A DNA stretch of 41,514 nucleotides from Hyphomicrobiales bacterium (GTDB lineage: Bacteria > Pseudomonadota > Alphaproteobacteria > Rhizobiales > Beijerinckiaceae), in contig JAQGKD010000078.1 of assembly GCA_028290285.1 (NCBI GenBank), positions 1 through 41,514 on the forward strand. The letters are read 5' to 3'. Below the pieces are notes generated by a model. That model was not told where the DNA came from. It saw nothing but the letters and a program-made list of their open reading frames with translations, and made no database searches. Positions 1-8,575 of the stretch are shown piece after piece (the first letter of the stretch is position 1; the number at the start of each line of letters is the position of its first letter). The position numbers and the translations under genes were made by a program.

Positions 1-1861
1 GTGTGAAGGAGACGAAATCAACTTTGCTGTTACCGCCGCTGTTGACGGGACGCGGATCGATGAGCGCATCGGACCATGTCGAGAGGTCGCTGCTTCCATA
101 GGCGAGGTGCAAGCCGGGCGATGACGAGGACCCGATAGCCGCGACGAGCGGGTTGCCGTTCTCGTCGAGGCCGAGCACGAGCTCATTGTTGTTGCCCCAG
201 TAGGATCCGGTGAGCTTTCCACCACTCCCGGCCAGCTGAACCTTGGCCTCGGAGGTAAACGTCTGTGTCGCGGCGTCGTAGCCCAGTTTGCTCAGCACCG
301 GCTTGGGGGAGCCATCGTAATACTGCAGCACGTATAGCTTGTCGTGGACCTCGTCCCAGGCCACGTCCACATTGCGGTTGTTGTCCAGCAATGCGCCGGG
401 GCTGCTCGCAACGGTCCATCCACCCTGTTGACCGGCCGCCGGCAGAGCCGAGAATCGCTCCACTTTCCACTCATTGCCGTCAGGCAGGACAGCAAACCAA
501 TTGCCGTCGTGGAAGAAGCTCTTCGCAGCATTGTCATGCTGCATGTCGCGCTCAGAATTCGTCGTGAGCGTTGTTGCGACGTAGGACTGGTCGGTGGGAG
601 TTGGTGGAGTGACAACGGCCGCGATCTTAGCGGTCACGGTCGCCTGGGACGTGCTGCCCGACGGGTCGGCGATCGTGTAGCTGAAACTGTCCTGGCCGGT
701 ATAGCCGGCCAGAGGCGTGTAGGTGATCGTGTTGTCCAGATTGGTAGACGCACTTCCGTGCAGGGGCGTGCCAACCGACATCAGGGCGAGGACATCCCCG
801 TCCGGGTCCGTATCGTTCGCAAGGACGTTGATGTGCGTCGACGTGTTGGGGGCGACATTGGCAGTATCCGCATTGGCGACCGGTGGGTCGTTCACGGCGG
901 TCACCTTCACGGTGCTTGTCGCGACTGCGCTGAGCCTGTTGCCCCCGGCGCCGTCGTCCACCTGAAAGGCGACACTACGATCTGCCGTCGAGGGATGGTC
1001 GCTCGAATTGACATATTTCACGGAATCCAGCGCTGCCTGATATTGCGCGACGGTGGCCGTGCCCGAAAGCGTCAATGTTGCCGAAGACGGATTCCAGCTT
1101 CCATTGATTCCACTCTGCGATGCGAAGAGGAGACTGTCCTCGCCGGACGCAAAGCCGCTGCCGATGCGGACGGTCGCGCCGACAAGGTTTGCGCTGTCGG
1201 CGTCCGATATTGTCAGCGAGGCGGCGACGACGCTCGCCGGATCGTTCTCGACAAAGTTTAACGTGCTGCCCCCCGTAACCACGGGTGCGATATTGGTGCT
1301 CGTCGGCGCCGAATAGGTGATGGACAGCTTTGGCGCGACCGAACCTTCGGACGAGGAGAACTTCCAGCCGTCGCCACCGGCGGAGGGGATGAAAACCCAC
1401 CCGTCATTCACCGCGCCGGACGCCCATGCCTGCACGCTGGTGAGGACATTAAAACTCGTCGGACCTGTCGACCCCACGAAGCCGGTCGTGCGGTCGGAGG
1501 TCGCCACCGCCTCGGTGCCATTGGCCTGGATGCCGTTGGTGATCGAATTCCACGTGTCCGTGCCGGACCACGTCGTAAGCATGCGATGAAGTTCGGCGCC
1601 ATTGCCCGGATCCGTCGTCTGCAACGTCAGCGTCGCGGACGTGATCGTGGAGCCGATGGGAATCTGGCCTCCTCCGCTCCCGATGAGATTGGCAAACATG
1701 AGGAGCACCTGGTTCGCATTACCGGTGCCATTCGCATCGTCCGAATCGGAGTTCAGGACGGTGACATCGCCGTAGGATGTCGTCGGAGCGGCTTGCCGCA
1801 GCATCGTGTCGAGGGTGCCCGTATAGCCGTTCAGACCCTTTTGGAAGACGACCGTCGGCAT
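1..1861 (-). CDS. Large secreted repeat protein (DNRLRE-like plus cadherin-like domains), 3' end outside window
   Basis: An open minus-strand frame runs from an ATG at 1861 to the left edge without a stop (620 codons visible). GAGG sits 6 bases before this ATG; an in-frame ATG at 1873 lacks such a site. Residues 1-185 resemble a DNRLRE-type beta-sandwich domain (opening MPTVVFQKGLNGYTGTLDT, then the motif ITSATLTL). Residues 190-300 match the cadherin-like repeat of RTX/VCBS adhesins (FVENDPASVV, SGINGSWNPSSATLTLSG, AVNDPP). Residues 300-400 look like a Big_9/cadherin_4 repeat (NVLANDTDPDGD, ITYTPLAGYTGQDSFSYT). The rest, with YVLQYYDG and LDENGNPLVA, may be a propeller-like or sugar-binding region. 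There is no N-terminal signal peptide, as expected for a type I secretion substrate, whose signal would be at the missing C-terminus. The exact role (adhesin or extracellular enzyme) cannot be told. Confidence 0.8.
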   Translation of the reverse strand, partial: MPTVVFQKGLNGYTGTLDTMLRQAAPTTSYGDVTVLNSDSDDANGTGNANQVLLMFANLIGSGGGQIPIGSTITSATLTLQTTDPGNGAELHRMLTTWSGTDTWNSITNGIQANGTEAVATSDRTTGFVGSTGPTSFNVLTSVQAWASGAVNDGWVFIPSAGGDGWKFSSSEGSVAPKLSITYSAPTSTNIAPVVTGGSTLNFVENDPASVVAASLTISDADSANLVGATVRIGSGFASGEDSLLFASQSGINGSWNPSSATLTLSGTATVAQYQAALDSVKYVNSSDHPSTADRSVAFQVDDGAGGNRLSAVATSTVKVTAVNDPPVANADTANVAPNTSTHINVLANDTDPDGDVLALMSVGTPLHGSASTNLDNTITYTPLAGYTGQDSFSYTIADPSGSTSQATVTAKIAAVVTPPTPTDQSYVATTLTTNSERDMQHDNAAKSFFHDGNWFAVLPDGNEWKVERFSALPAAGQQGGWTVASSPGALLDNNRNVDVAWDEVHDKLYVLQYYDGSPKPVLSKLGYDAATQTFTSEAKVQLAGSGGKLTGSYWGNNNELVLGLDENGNPLVAAIGSSSSPGLHLAYGSSDLSTWSDALIDPRPVNSGGNSKVDFVSFT

Positions 1862-1996
1862 GACATGCCTCATTTTCTCTGAGATTCACAAGTTGAAAAT
1901 TGTTGATCCAGAAAAGCCAAAAAACAATACTCCCCACGATGTAGTGTGATCTTTGATACGGCGCTCTGCCAGCGAGTTAGGTTAATGGACGCGCTG

Positions 1997-2380
1997 TCAG
2001 ACCACCCGAAGGAAGCCATTCTCAGCAGAAGCCGCCGTGCTGAGTTCCAGCTTGCCGCCGTTCAGGGTGAACGGGCGGCGCTGGGTCCTGTCCGTGCCCG
2101 TTCGGAAAGGTTGCTTTGTCGAGTTGATAAACGATGTTCTGTCCCTCTACCATATAGGTCCCGTAATAAGCGAGGCTGCCTTGCAACAGCTCGCGTTCTC
2201 GAAAATCGGAGCTTTTAGCCTCTAACCTGCAAAGCCCCTCCATGGCGTGGAAGTCAGAATTGCCATAGCCGCAGAACCAAAGCCTCTCGCCAGTGCGCCG
2301 CAGCTTGCCCGTGAAGTCGGTAACGTTCCGGCTACATATCCCGCCTGGGCGAGTCACCGCTGCTTCTCCTAAGCCTTCAC
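1997..2380 (-). pseudogene. Lipocalin-like domain protein, frameshifted remnant
   Basis: The minus-strand translation contains LLQGSLAYYGTYMVEGQ followed by IVYQLDKATFPNG, the core of small lipocalin-like (Lipocalin_5 type) proteins. The frame then breaks near 2095. Continuing one frame over gives DRTQRRPFTLNGGKLELSTA and a stop at 1997-1999, which fits the family's C-terminal end. The N-terminal part (about 2270-2380) is degenerate and no convincing start is visible. It is a single-domain protein of unknown ligand that has been inactivated by at least one indel. The family assignment rests on recalled motif similarity. Confidence 0.6.
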
Positions 2381-2425
2381 GCCAGCTATCTGCGAAACTG
2401 CTTTTCCTTTGATGCCGATAGGCAT

Positions 2426-2721
2426 TTGATCGTTGAACCTGCAAGTTTTGACGGAGCTCCGTTCATGCCAGACATTGAGGTTCGCAAGGGCATGCCATCC
2501 GCCAAGCTGAGCCGTACTGAATTTGATCGGCGTTTCCGCGCCCGTCTCGCTGACCCGGCGTTTGATACGCTCCAGCCCGAGCTTGATAGGATAGCGGACG
2601 CCGCCTGGAACGGCTACACCAACGCGCGTAAATCGCCGCTCACTCGCAAGGCAGGGACGGGCTTCGCCGATCCTTATTACGATGTTTCTATCGATTGGCT
2701 GAATGCGCGCAGTGCGATCAT
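2426..2721 (+). pseudogene. Flavodoxin-fold NAD(P)H reductase, N-terminal piece
   Basis: This piece encodes the N-terminal extension of a Rhizobiales flavodoxin-family oxidoreductase (MPDIEVRKGMPSAKLSRTEF, KSPLTRKAGTGFADPYYD, DWLNARSAI). It is fused in frame to the C-terminal third of NrdB, so a continuous but chimeric ORF runs 2426-3145. About 45 codons, the FMN-binding loop region expected after DWLNARSAI, are absent. The next part of the same protein lies at 3530-3938 and the last part lies inverted at 3258-3529. The piece is part of the rearranged locus 2426-4670. Confidence 0.7.
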
Positions 2722-3129
2722 TATCAAGCTCTTCCACGAATGGAACCGCGAGACTGGGGCGCCGACACCAGCCGTGAGCGACGACATAGTTGATGTCGCG
2801 AAGACGATGGTCTTCTTGGAGGACCGTTTCGTCGCTCTCGCCTTCGACCTCGGGCCCGTCGAGAGAATGAAACCCGCTGACATCAAGAGCTACGTCCGCT
2901 ACATCGCCGATTGGCGCCTCACGCAGCTCCGGCTGCCGACGCTCTTCGGCTATTTCGTAACCGTTGATGGCGCGCATGAGCAGCGCCGGCCGCACCCGCT
3001 ACCCTGGATCGTCGAGATCCTCAACGGGGTCAAGCACGCGAACTTCTTCGAGCAGCGCGCGACAGAGTACTCCAAGGGAGCAACCAGGCGGCCTGGGATG
3101 AGGTCTGGAAGACGTTCGACGTGGCTTGA
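2722..3129 (+). pseudogene. nrdB: Ribonucleotide reductase small subunit (NrdB), C-terminal piece
   Basis: The translation IIKLFHEWNRETGAPT, VAKTMVFLEDRFVALAF, IKSYVRYIADWRLTQL and NGVKHANFFEQRATEYSKGA is the C-terminal third of class I ribonucleotide reductase beta subunit. A frameshift near 3090 is followed, one frame over, by AAWDEVWKTFDVA and a stop at 3127-3129, which is the natural NrdB terminus. The middle third lies at 3939-4176 (same strand) and the N-terminal third at 4177-4591 (opposite strand). The three pieces add up to about 353 codons, the normal NrdB length, so this gene was shuffled rather than eroded. Confidence 0.85.
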
Positions 3130-3257
3130 GGTAAGCGGCCTCTAAGCGCATTTCTCCGGCTTGAGTGGGCGCCGTGCGCAGTGGAGTACGAGAGCGCGCT
3201 GCACGGCGGGGGGCGCGGATAGTGCGTCAAGAACGCGATCGGGAACACGTCAATTCG

Positions 3258-3529
3258 CTACTTTAGTTGCGCGGGCCGTAATCCTTCGTCCGCCTGCATC
3301 AACCTGTGATCTGCCTGCAGTTTTATCGCACGGGCAAGCGTTGTGGCTGCGGTCCGAACATCCTGCTGAAAGGCATCATCTTTATCCAGCCTTGATGCGA
3401 TGTGGCGTAGAGCTCTTCATAACCGACATAACGATCCTTCTCGGCAAGGGTGCCCGCCGAAATGAGTTCGAGGTCGGTCAACCAGTCGGACAGCGAGCGC
3501 CGAAGCGTCTCGGCGCCGATGGTAACAGG
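3258..3529 (-). pseudogene. Flavodoxin-fold reductase, C-terminal piece (inverted)
   Basis: On the minus strand, TIGAETLRRSLSDWLTDLEL, then AEKDRYVGYEELYATSH, is the C-terminal region of the flavodoxin-family protein whose earlier parts lie at 2426-2721 and 3530-3938. A frameshift near 3395 moves the reading to LDKDDAFQQDVRTAATTLAR and a stop at 3258-3260. Its first residues (TIGAETLRR) would natively follow VVVHGD, which is now found at 3938 on the opposite strand. The break at 3529/3530 is therefore an inversion junction. Confidence 0.75.
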
Positions 3530-3938
3530 TAGGCTTCGAAGTCGATTTCCTCGACCTGTCGCGTCTCACCTCCGAACTCGGGCGCCAGATTCATCCGTGT
3601 AAAGCCTGCGTTTCAACCGCCATGCCGCTGTGCCATTGGCCGTGCAGTTGCTATCCTAACTGTTTGCTGCAGCAAACCAACGACTGGATGCACGAAATTT
3701 ACCCGCTATGGGTGGCGGCGCACGGCGTGATGATCATCGCGCCTGTCAATTGGTATCAGGCGCCGACCGGGCTCAAGTCCATGATCGACCGTTTGGTGTG
3801 CGCCGATGGTGGAAATCCCGACCCGTCCTCAACCCACGGCAAAAAGCCGGACGAAGCCAAGGCAATCGAGCTCAAAGGGTGGGATTACCCCAAGCACCTC
3901 GCCGGTCGATTATTTTCGGTGGTGGTACACGGTGACTA
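3530..3938 (+). pseudogene. Flavodoxin-fold NAD(P)H reductase, central piece
   Basis: The translation from GFEVDFLDLSRLTSELGRQI through HPCKACVSTAMPLCHWPCSC, PVNWYQAP, MIDRLVCADGGNPDPSSTHG and KGWDYPKHLAGRLFSVVVHG is the flavin-binding core of the family. It is open and without frameshift. At VVVHGD the sequence breaks off into NrdB sequence. The native continuation (TIGAETLRR) is found inverted immediately to the left, ending at 3529. This is the best preserved part of the protein but has no start or end of its own. Confidence 0.75.
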
Positions 3939-4176
3939 GTTCGAGGCATTCCGTGACTATGATGCAATGCGCGCAAAGGCCGATTACATGCACGCCTTCG
4001 GCGTCGACACGGTGATGCGACGTGGCCCGCACGCTCGCTATGTTCGGCGCGTTCAGGGAAGGCATGTCGCTGTTTGCGAGTTTCGCGATGCTGCTCAACT
4101 TCCCCCGGCACAATAAGATGAACGGCATGGGGCGGATCGTAACCTGGTCGGTCCGCGACGAGAGCCTGCATTGTGA
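3939..4176 (+). pseudogene. nrdB: Ribonucleotide reductase small subunit (NrdB), middle piece (inverted relative to its N-terminal piece)
   Basis: The plus-strand reading FEAFRDYDAMRAKADYMHAF, then after a one-base shift near 4015 [37 protein letters not shown] and [11 protein letters not shown] is the middle third of NrdB. ESLHCEG carries metal-ligand residues (E, H) of the diiron site. The N-terminal third lies just to the right on the minus strand, so the two are joined head to head at about 4176/4177. The junction sits in GAAGGCATCCTCCTTC, which contains the short inverted repeat GAAGG/CCTTC. Confidence 0.85.
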
Positions 4177-4591
4177 AGGCATCCTCCTTCGGCATACCGA
4201 GCGTCTTCAGGACAAGTGCGTAAGCGTCGATGTGCACTGTTTCCATATTGGAGAAAGCCGCCATCATCATCTGCAATTCCAGGGGCTGAAAAATTGGGAC
4301 GTATCGCTTGAGGTAATTGTCGCCGACCTCGACGTCAGACTGCGTGAAGAAGCGGAAAATCTGTGTGAGCAGGTTGCGATCCGGCTCGGTCACGCGGTCC
4401 GAGGCCCAGTCCTTGAGGTTGGCGCCGAGGGGGACCTCTTCGCCCATCCAATGCGTCTGCTGCTGCCGCTTCCAGAACTCGCAGGCCCACGGATAGCGTT
4501 CGACATTGTAGGTGCCCGTGGACGTCAGCAGGCCGACCTTCCCGGTTCCGATGAGCGTGCGCGGGTCGATGTGCGACAGGTTCACTGACAT
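4177..4591 (-). pseudogene. nrdB: Ribonucleotide reductase small subunit (NrdB), N-terminal piece
   Basis: A minus-strand ATG at 4591, preceded by AGGAG, starts [20 protein letters not shown] and continues through [37 protein letters not shown] and [20 protein letters not shown] to GMPKE. This is the intact first third of NrdB with its first metal ligands and the ETVHIDAY helix. Beyond GMPKE the open frame continues to 3872, but that part is only the antisense of the inverted middle piece. The start overlaps the stop of an nrdA scrap (4582-4670), the usual nrdA-nrdB arrangement. Confidence 0.85.
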
Positions 4592-4670
4592 GCGAGGCAC
4601 TCCTCATAGTCGGTGCGTGTCTGCGCATGGGCGCTCTCGTTCTTCGCCTCGACGCCGGCGTATCCTGCGC
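4582..4670 (-). pseudogene. nrdA: Ribonucleotide reductase large subunit (NrdA), C-terminal scrap
   Basis: The last codons before the nrdB start read (minus strand) [12 protein letters not shown] and TGA at 4582-4584. A short flexible tail ending in a Cys-x-x-Cys pair (CLAC) plus Gln is the hallmark of the class I NrdA C-terminus, which shuttles electrons to the active site. Only about 25-29 codons remain. The rest of nrdA is absent: the stop of the decayed MFS gene lies at 4675-4677. The overlap with the nrdB ATG supports the assignment. The piece is too short for certainty. Confidence 0.55.
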
Positions 4671-4674
4671 GGCT

Positions 4675-5790
4675 CAGCGACTTTGAGCGGCAAGCGTCGG
4701 CGTGCCATCGCCAGTGTTGTTCCCGGTCGCTTCGGTATGCGGATTGCGTGCACAGACAATGGTGAACACGGTTGCGACGAGGGCAAGTCCGCCGTATCCG
4801 CCAGCGATTTGCGGTAGCGAGAAGGTGTTGAATAGTTCACCGGAAACAAGGCTGAGGAAAGTGGCGCCAGTGTAGCAGAGTAGATAGATCGCGCTGAAGA
4901 TGGGTGCCCGGTCGGTCGGGTGCTGCCGTGCAGCAGGCCCCGGGTGGCGGCGCTTATAGCGATGCCTTGGCCGATGCCAGCGATGATGGTCGCGGTGATA
5001 AAAAGCATCAGTGTGCCGGCATTTGCCGCTGTGATGATGCCGATCATTCCGGCCAAGAAGGTGATCATGCCAGCGCGTTGGGCTACTGCGGATGTGAACC
5101 GCCCGCCGATAGGAGCGCCGACGACGCCCGGGGCCATATAGGCGGCGAACACCAGTCCGAGGATGAGCGGGCTGCGGGTGTGGAGTTGATTTTCGACAAG
5201 GGCCGGAAAGGAGGCTTGGTAGAAGGCTCCAGTCGCCCAGGTTGCCAGAAACACAGCTGCAGCCACAGGGAGCAAATGTCTGACCCGGTGCGGTACGCTA
5301 GTCCTGGGTAGCAGTGATCGCCACGCGCCGGGCGTCAGAGTTGCGGTTTCCGGGCTGATTGCGATGAGCACGGCAGATAGAGCTAAGAACCCGCGCAAGC
5401 CAGGTAGATGAGGTCGCGTGGCCGCGGTCCGAACTGGACCAGGGCGCCGGAGGCGATGGCGCCGACGGTAGGCCAAGCATAGGTCCTTGGCTGGACGCGA
5501 CGGAGGCCAACCATTCCGGTCTTGAGGGTGCAGCATCGACGATGTAGGAGGTCAAGGTGCTGCTGGCCAACCCGGTAGCGACCCCCATCAGGGCTCGACC
5601 CGCTAGCAAACGCGATGCATGTTTTGATGGCGAAACAGACGACGCTCTGCGCGCAAGCTTCCGAAGGGCAACCGTGGCGAGCACAAGGAACGAGAGGCTA
5701 CCTGCAAGGCAACGCCAGGACAACACTGCTCAGCAACATCCTCTTCCCGCCAAAAGCCTACGTTGAAGCTCGCGAGAACGGCCCTCCATA
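4675..5790 (-). pseudogene. Major facilitator superfamily (MFS) transporter, multiply frameshifted
   Basis: Membrane-transporter fragments occur in successive minus-strand frames: SRLLAGRALMGVATGLASST (about 5600), LALSAVLIAISPETATLTPG (5370), LPVAAAVFLATWATGAFYQA, LILGLVFAAYMAPGVVGAPI and GQGIAISAATRGLLHG (4930). The C-terminal helices TGATFLSLVSGELFNTFSLP and GGYGGLALVATVFTIVCARN follow in another frame, ending at a stop near 4675. RALMGVATG and the repeated Gly-rich helices fit MFS drug/sugar transporters. At least three indels separate the pieces. The N-terminal helices toward 5790 are poorly preserved. Substrate unknown. Confidence 0.75.
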
Positions 5791-6065
5791 ATGCCGCGAT
5801 TTCTGCGCGACCCGGCCGGTTGACTGGGGCGGTTAGCAAGCATGTATTAGTCTGAAGGTGGCCGCACAAGACAGGCTCTGAGCCCGTCGAAGGATTTAAG
5901 CGTCCGTTCGCCTAATGTGGCTCCTATGCAGAGCTCAAGCTGTCGTGAACATCATTGCCGCGAGCAGCTTGGCTCCCGAAGTTTGCGTCCTAATTAGCGT
6001 TGAGAGGGAGCTTCATCCGCACGTCGATCGTGATCTGAAGCGCAAGCCTCATCTGGAAGGTCGAG

Positions 6066-7046
6066 ATGCAACTTGGCGTGATTGGCTTGGGTCGCATGGG
6101 CGGCAACATGGTGCGCAGGCTGCTCGCCGAGCCGTCCCACAGCGTCGTCGTCTATGATCGATCGCCGACGGCGGCTCAGGCGCTCGGCCTGGAGCGCGTG
6201 CGCGCGGCTGCCGATCTCTCCGAACTCGTCGTGGCGCTCGCGCCACCGCGCGCGATCTGGATCATGCTGCCTGCGGGTGATCCCACCGAGCAGACCGTCG
6301 CGCAGCTCGCAGCACTGCTGGTGAAGGGCGATGTGATCATCGACGGCGGCAACAGCTTCTGGCAGGATGACGTGCGGCGCGCGGCCATGCTGCGCGAGCG
6401 CGGCCTGCATTATGTCGATGTCGGGACGAGCGGCGGCATCTGGGGACTCGAGCGCGGCTATTGCATGATGATCGGCGGCGAACCCGCCGTCATCAAGCAC
6501 CTCGATCCATTGCTCGCGACGCTGGCGCCCGGACCGGGCGACATTCCGCAAACGCCCGGCCGCAAGGGCAGGGACTCGAGAGTCGAGCGCGGCTATCTGC
6601 ATGCGGGGCCGTCGGGCGCGGGCCATTTCGTCAAGATGATCCACAACGGCATCGAATACGGATTGATGCAGGCCTACGCGGAAGGCATCGAAATTCTGAA
6701 GAACGCCGGTTCGACCGATCTTCCGCAGGGCCATCGCTTCGATTTCGACGTCGCCGACGTGGCCGAGGTGTGGCGGCGAGGCAGCGTGATTTCGTCGTGG
6801 CTTCTCGACCTCACCTCGTCGGCTCTCGCGAGAAGTCCCGCGCTTGAGGGCTATTTGGGACGCGTTGCGGATTCCGGCGAGGGCCGCTGGACCGTCAACG
6901 CCGCCATCGACGAGGCCGTCGCTGCGCCCGTCCTGACCGCTGCGCTCTACGCGCGTTTTCGTTCACGCCGGGAGCACACTTTTGCCGACAGGCTGCTCTC
7001 GGCGATGCGCGACGCATTCGGCGGCCACAAGGAGCCACCAGCCTGA
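6066..7046 (+). CDS. gnd: 6-phosphogluconate dehydrogenase, decarboxylating (short, GntZ/YqeC-like type)
   Basis: Oxidative decarboxylation of 6-phosphogluconate to ribulose-5-phosphate. The 326-residue protein has the Rossmann motif GLGRMGG at 7-13, the substrate loop GTSGGIWG at 120-127, and the catalytic signature [10 protein letters not shown] at 190-199 (Lys190, Asn194, Glu197). The acidic residue ending the second beta strand (YDR, Asp31) suggests NAD preference, an inference. The length fits the short form rather than the ~470-residue NADP enzyme. GGAAGG lies 6 bases before the ATG. The stop codon overlaps the zwf start (TGATG), so it is the first gene of a translationally coupled gnd-zwf-pgl/gntK operon. 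No indels, unlike the genes just upstream. Confidence 0.93.
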   Translation: MQLGVIGLGRMGGNMVRRLLAEPSHSVVVYDRSPTAAQALGLERVRAAADLSELVVALAPPRAIWIMLPAGDPTEQTVAQLAALLVKGDVIIDGGNSFWQDDVRRAAMLRERGLHYVDVGTSGGIWGLERGYCMMIGGEPAVIKHLDPLLATLAPGPGDIPQTPGRKGRDSRVERGYLHAGPSGAGHFVKMIHNGIEYGLMQAYAEGIEILKNAGSTDLPQGHRFDFDVADVAEVWRRGSVISSWLLDLTSSALARSPALEGYLGRVADSGEGRWTVNAAIDEAVAAPVLTAALYARFRSRREHTFADRLLSAMRDAFGGHKEPPA

Positions 7047-8575
7047 TGGAAATGCGATTGAACATGACAGAAGACAGCGCGCTCACAAGGCCTGATCCCT
7101 GCTGCTTCGTGCTCTTCGGGGCGACCGGCGATCTCGCGCAGCGTCTCGTCATTCCCGCGCTCTACAACCTAGCGGCCTCGGGTCTGCTGCCGGAACCCTT
7201 CGCGGTCCTTGGCGTCACGCGCCGCGATGTCTTCACGGAAAGTCTGCGCACCCGCTTCCACAGGGGCCCGCGCAAATTCGCGACCCAGACGGTCCATGAC
7301 GACATCGCGTGCCGCCTGTTCGAGAAAATCATCGCGGTCAGCGCCGATGTCGAGGACGAGGGCTCGTTCGAGCGTCTGCGCGACGCGCTGCAGCGCCGCG
7401 AGGGGGATTGGGGCACAAAAGGCAATCGCCTCTTCTATCTCGCGACGCCGCCCGGCGCCTTCGCTCCGACCGCCAATGAGCTCGGGCGCCTCGGGCTGAC
7501 GCGGCAGGAGGATGCCGCATGGCGGCGCCTCGTTGTCGAAAAACCATTCGGCGTCGATCTCGCCTCCGCCCCACAGCTCAACGCGCAGCTCCTGCAAACT
7601 TTGAGCGAACACCAGATCTACCGCATCGACCATTATCTCGGAAAAGAGACGGTGCAGAACCTGCTCGTGCTGCGCTTCGCCAACGGCATGTTCGAGCCGC
7701 TCTGGAATCGCGAACACATCGAGCACGTGGAGATCCGCGTCGATGGGACCCTGTCGGTCGGACAACGCGGCAGGTTCTACGACGCCACCGGCGCGCTGCG
7801 CGACATGGTCCCGAACCATCTCTTCCAGCTGCTGTCGCTGGTGACGATGGAGCCGCCAGCGCGTTTCGACGCTCACACGGTGCGCGCGGCTAAAGCCGCG
7901 GTCCTCTCCGCGATCCAGCCTCAAACCCCGGAGCAGGCGCTGCGCAATTCAGTGCGCGGCCATTATATGGCAGGGCAGGCCGGCGAATACCACGTTCCCG
8001 ACTATCGTGAAACGGAGGATGTTGCGCGCGACAGCCAGACCGAAACCTACGTCGCGCTGCGGCTCATGATCGACAATTGGCGCTGGGCTGGCGTTCCTCT
8101 TTATCTGCGCACGGGCAAGGCGCTCGCCCGCAAGTGTACCGAGATTGCGATCAAGTTCCGGACGGCGCCTCTCTCCATGTTCAAGACAATGCCGGTGGCC
8201 GATCTCGCCGACAATTATCTCGTCATCGGCATCGATCCCGTCGAACGCATTTCGCTGCAATTCAACGCCAAGGTGCCCGGTCTGTCCATATCGATCCGTG
8301 GCGTGCAGATGGATTTCTGCTATCGCGACTACTTCCGCGCCCAGCCGAAGACCGGCTACGAAACGCTGCTCTACGATTGCGTGCGCGGCGACAACCTCCT
8401 GTTCCAGTGTGCCGATAGCATTGAGGCCGGCTGGCGCGACGTGGAGCCTTTCCTGCAGGCGTGGCGCGACGCCGGCCACGACGGGCTGACGACCTATGTC
8501 GCCGGGAGCGACGGTCCCGACGCGGCCAAGGAGCTGCTGGCCCGCGAAGTGCGGCGCTGGCGCGAGGCCGACTGA
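7046..8575 (+). CDS. zwf: Glucose-6-phosphate 1-dehydrogenase
   Basis: First step of the oxidative pentose-phosphate and Entner-Doudoroff pathways, making 6-phosphogluconolactone. It is 509 residues, the usual length. The coenzyme motif reads GATGDLA (25-31), followed by EKPFG (165-169) and the active-site signature RIDHYLGKE (193-201) with the substrate-binding HYLGKE. The ATG at 7046 overlaps the gnd stop by one base; an alternative in-frame ATG at 7064 would give MTEDSALTRP. The gene ends in TGATG, again overlapping the next start. Its product is the substrate of the lactonase half of the next gene. Confidence 0.95.
   Translation: MEMRLNMTEDSALTRPDPCCFVLFGATGDLAQRLVIPALYNLAASGLLPEPFAVLGVTRRDVFTESLRTRFHRGPRKFATQTVHDDIACRLFEKIIAVSADVEDEGSFERLRDALQRREGDWGTKGNRLFYLATPPGAFAPTANELGRLGLTRQEDAAWRRLVVEKPFGVDLASAPQLNAQLLQTLSEHQIYRIDHYLGKETVQNLLVLRFANGMFEPLWNREHIEHVEIRVDGTLSVGQRGRFYDATGALRDMVPNHLFQLLSLVTMEPPARFDAHTVRAAKAAVLSAIQPQTPEQALRNSVRGHYMAGQAGEYHVPDYRETEDVARDSQTETYVALRLMIDNWRWAGVPLYLRTGKALARKCTEIAIKFRTAPLSMFKTMPVADLADNYLVIGIDPVERISLQFNAKVPGLSISIRGVQMDFCYRDYFRAQPKTGYETLLYDCVRGDNLLFQCADSIEAGWRDVEPFLQAWRDAGHDGLTTYVAGSDGPDAAKELLAREVRRWREAD

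Noticed and set aside
344..1261. 305-codon plus-strand ORF
   Set aside because: It lies antisense to the adhesin-like frame, has an Arg/Val-rich shadow composition and no domain motif.
2369..2995. 208-codon minus-strand ORF
   Set aside because: It is the complement of the flavodoxin/NrdB chimera; the plus strand carries recognisable protein sequence.
3872..4600. Single intact 242-residue minus-strand NrdB
   Set aside because: Only the first ~138 residues are NrdB; from about 4176 downward the frame reads the antisense of the inverted middle piece.
8461..8574. Upstream extension of the pgl/gntK frame
   Set aside because: It lies within zwf in another frame; the TGATG overlap start at 8575 gives the proper lactonase N-terminus.
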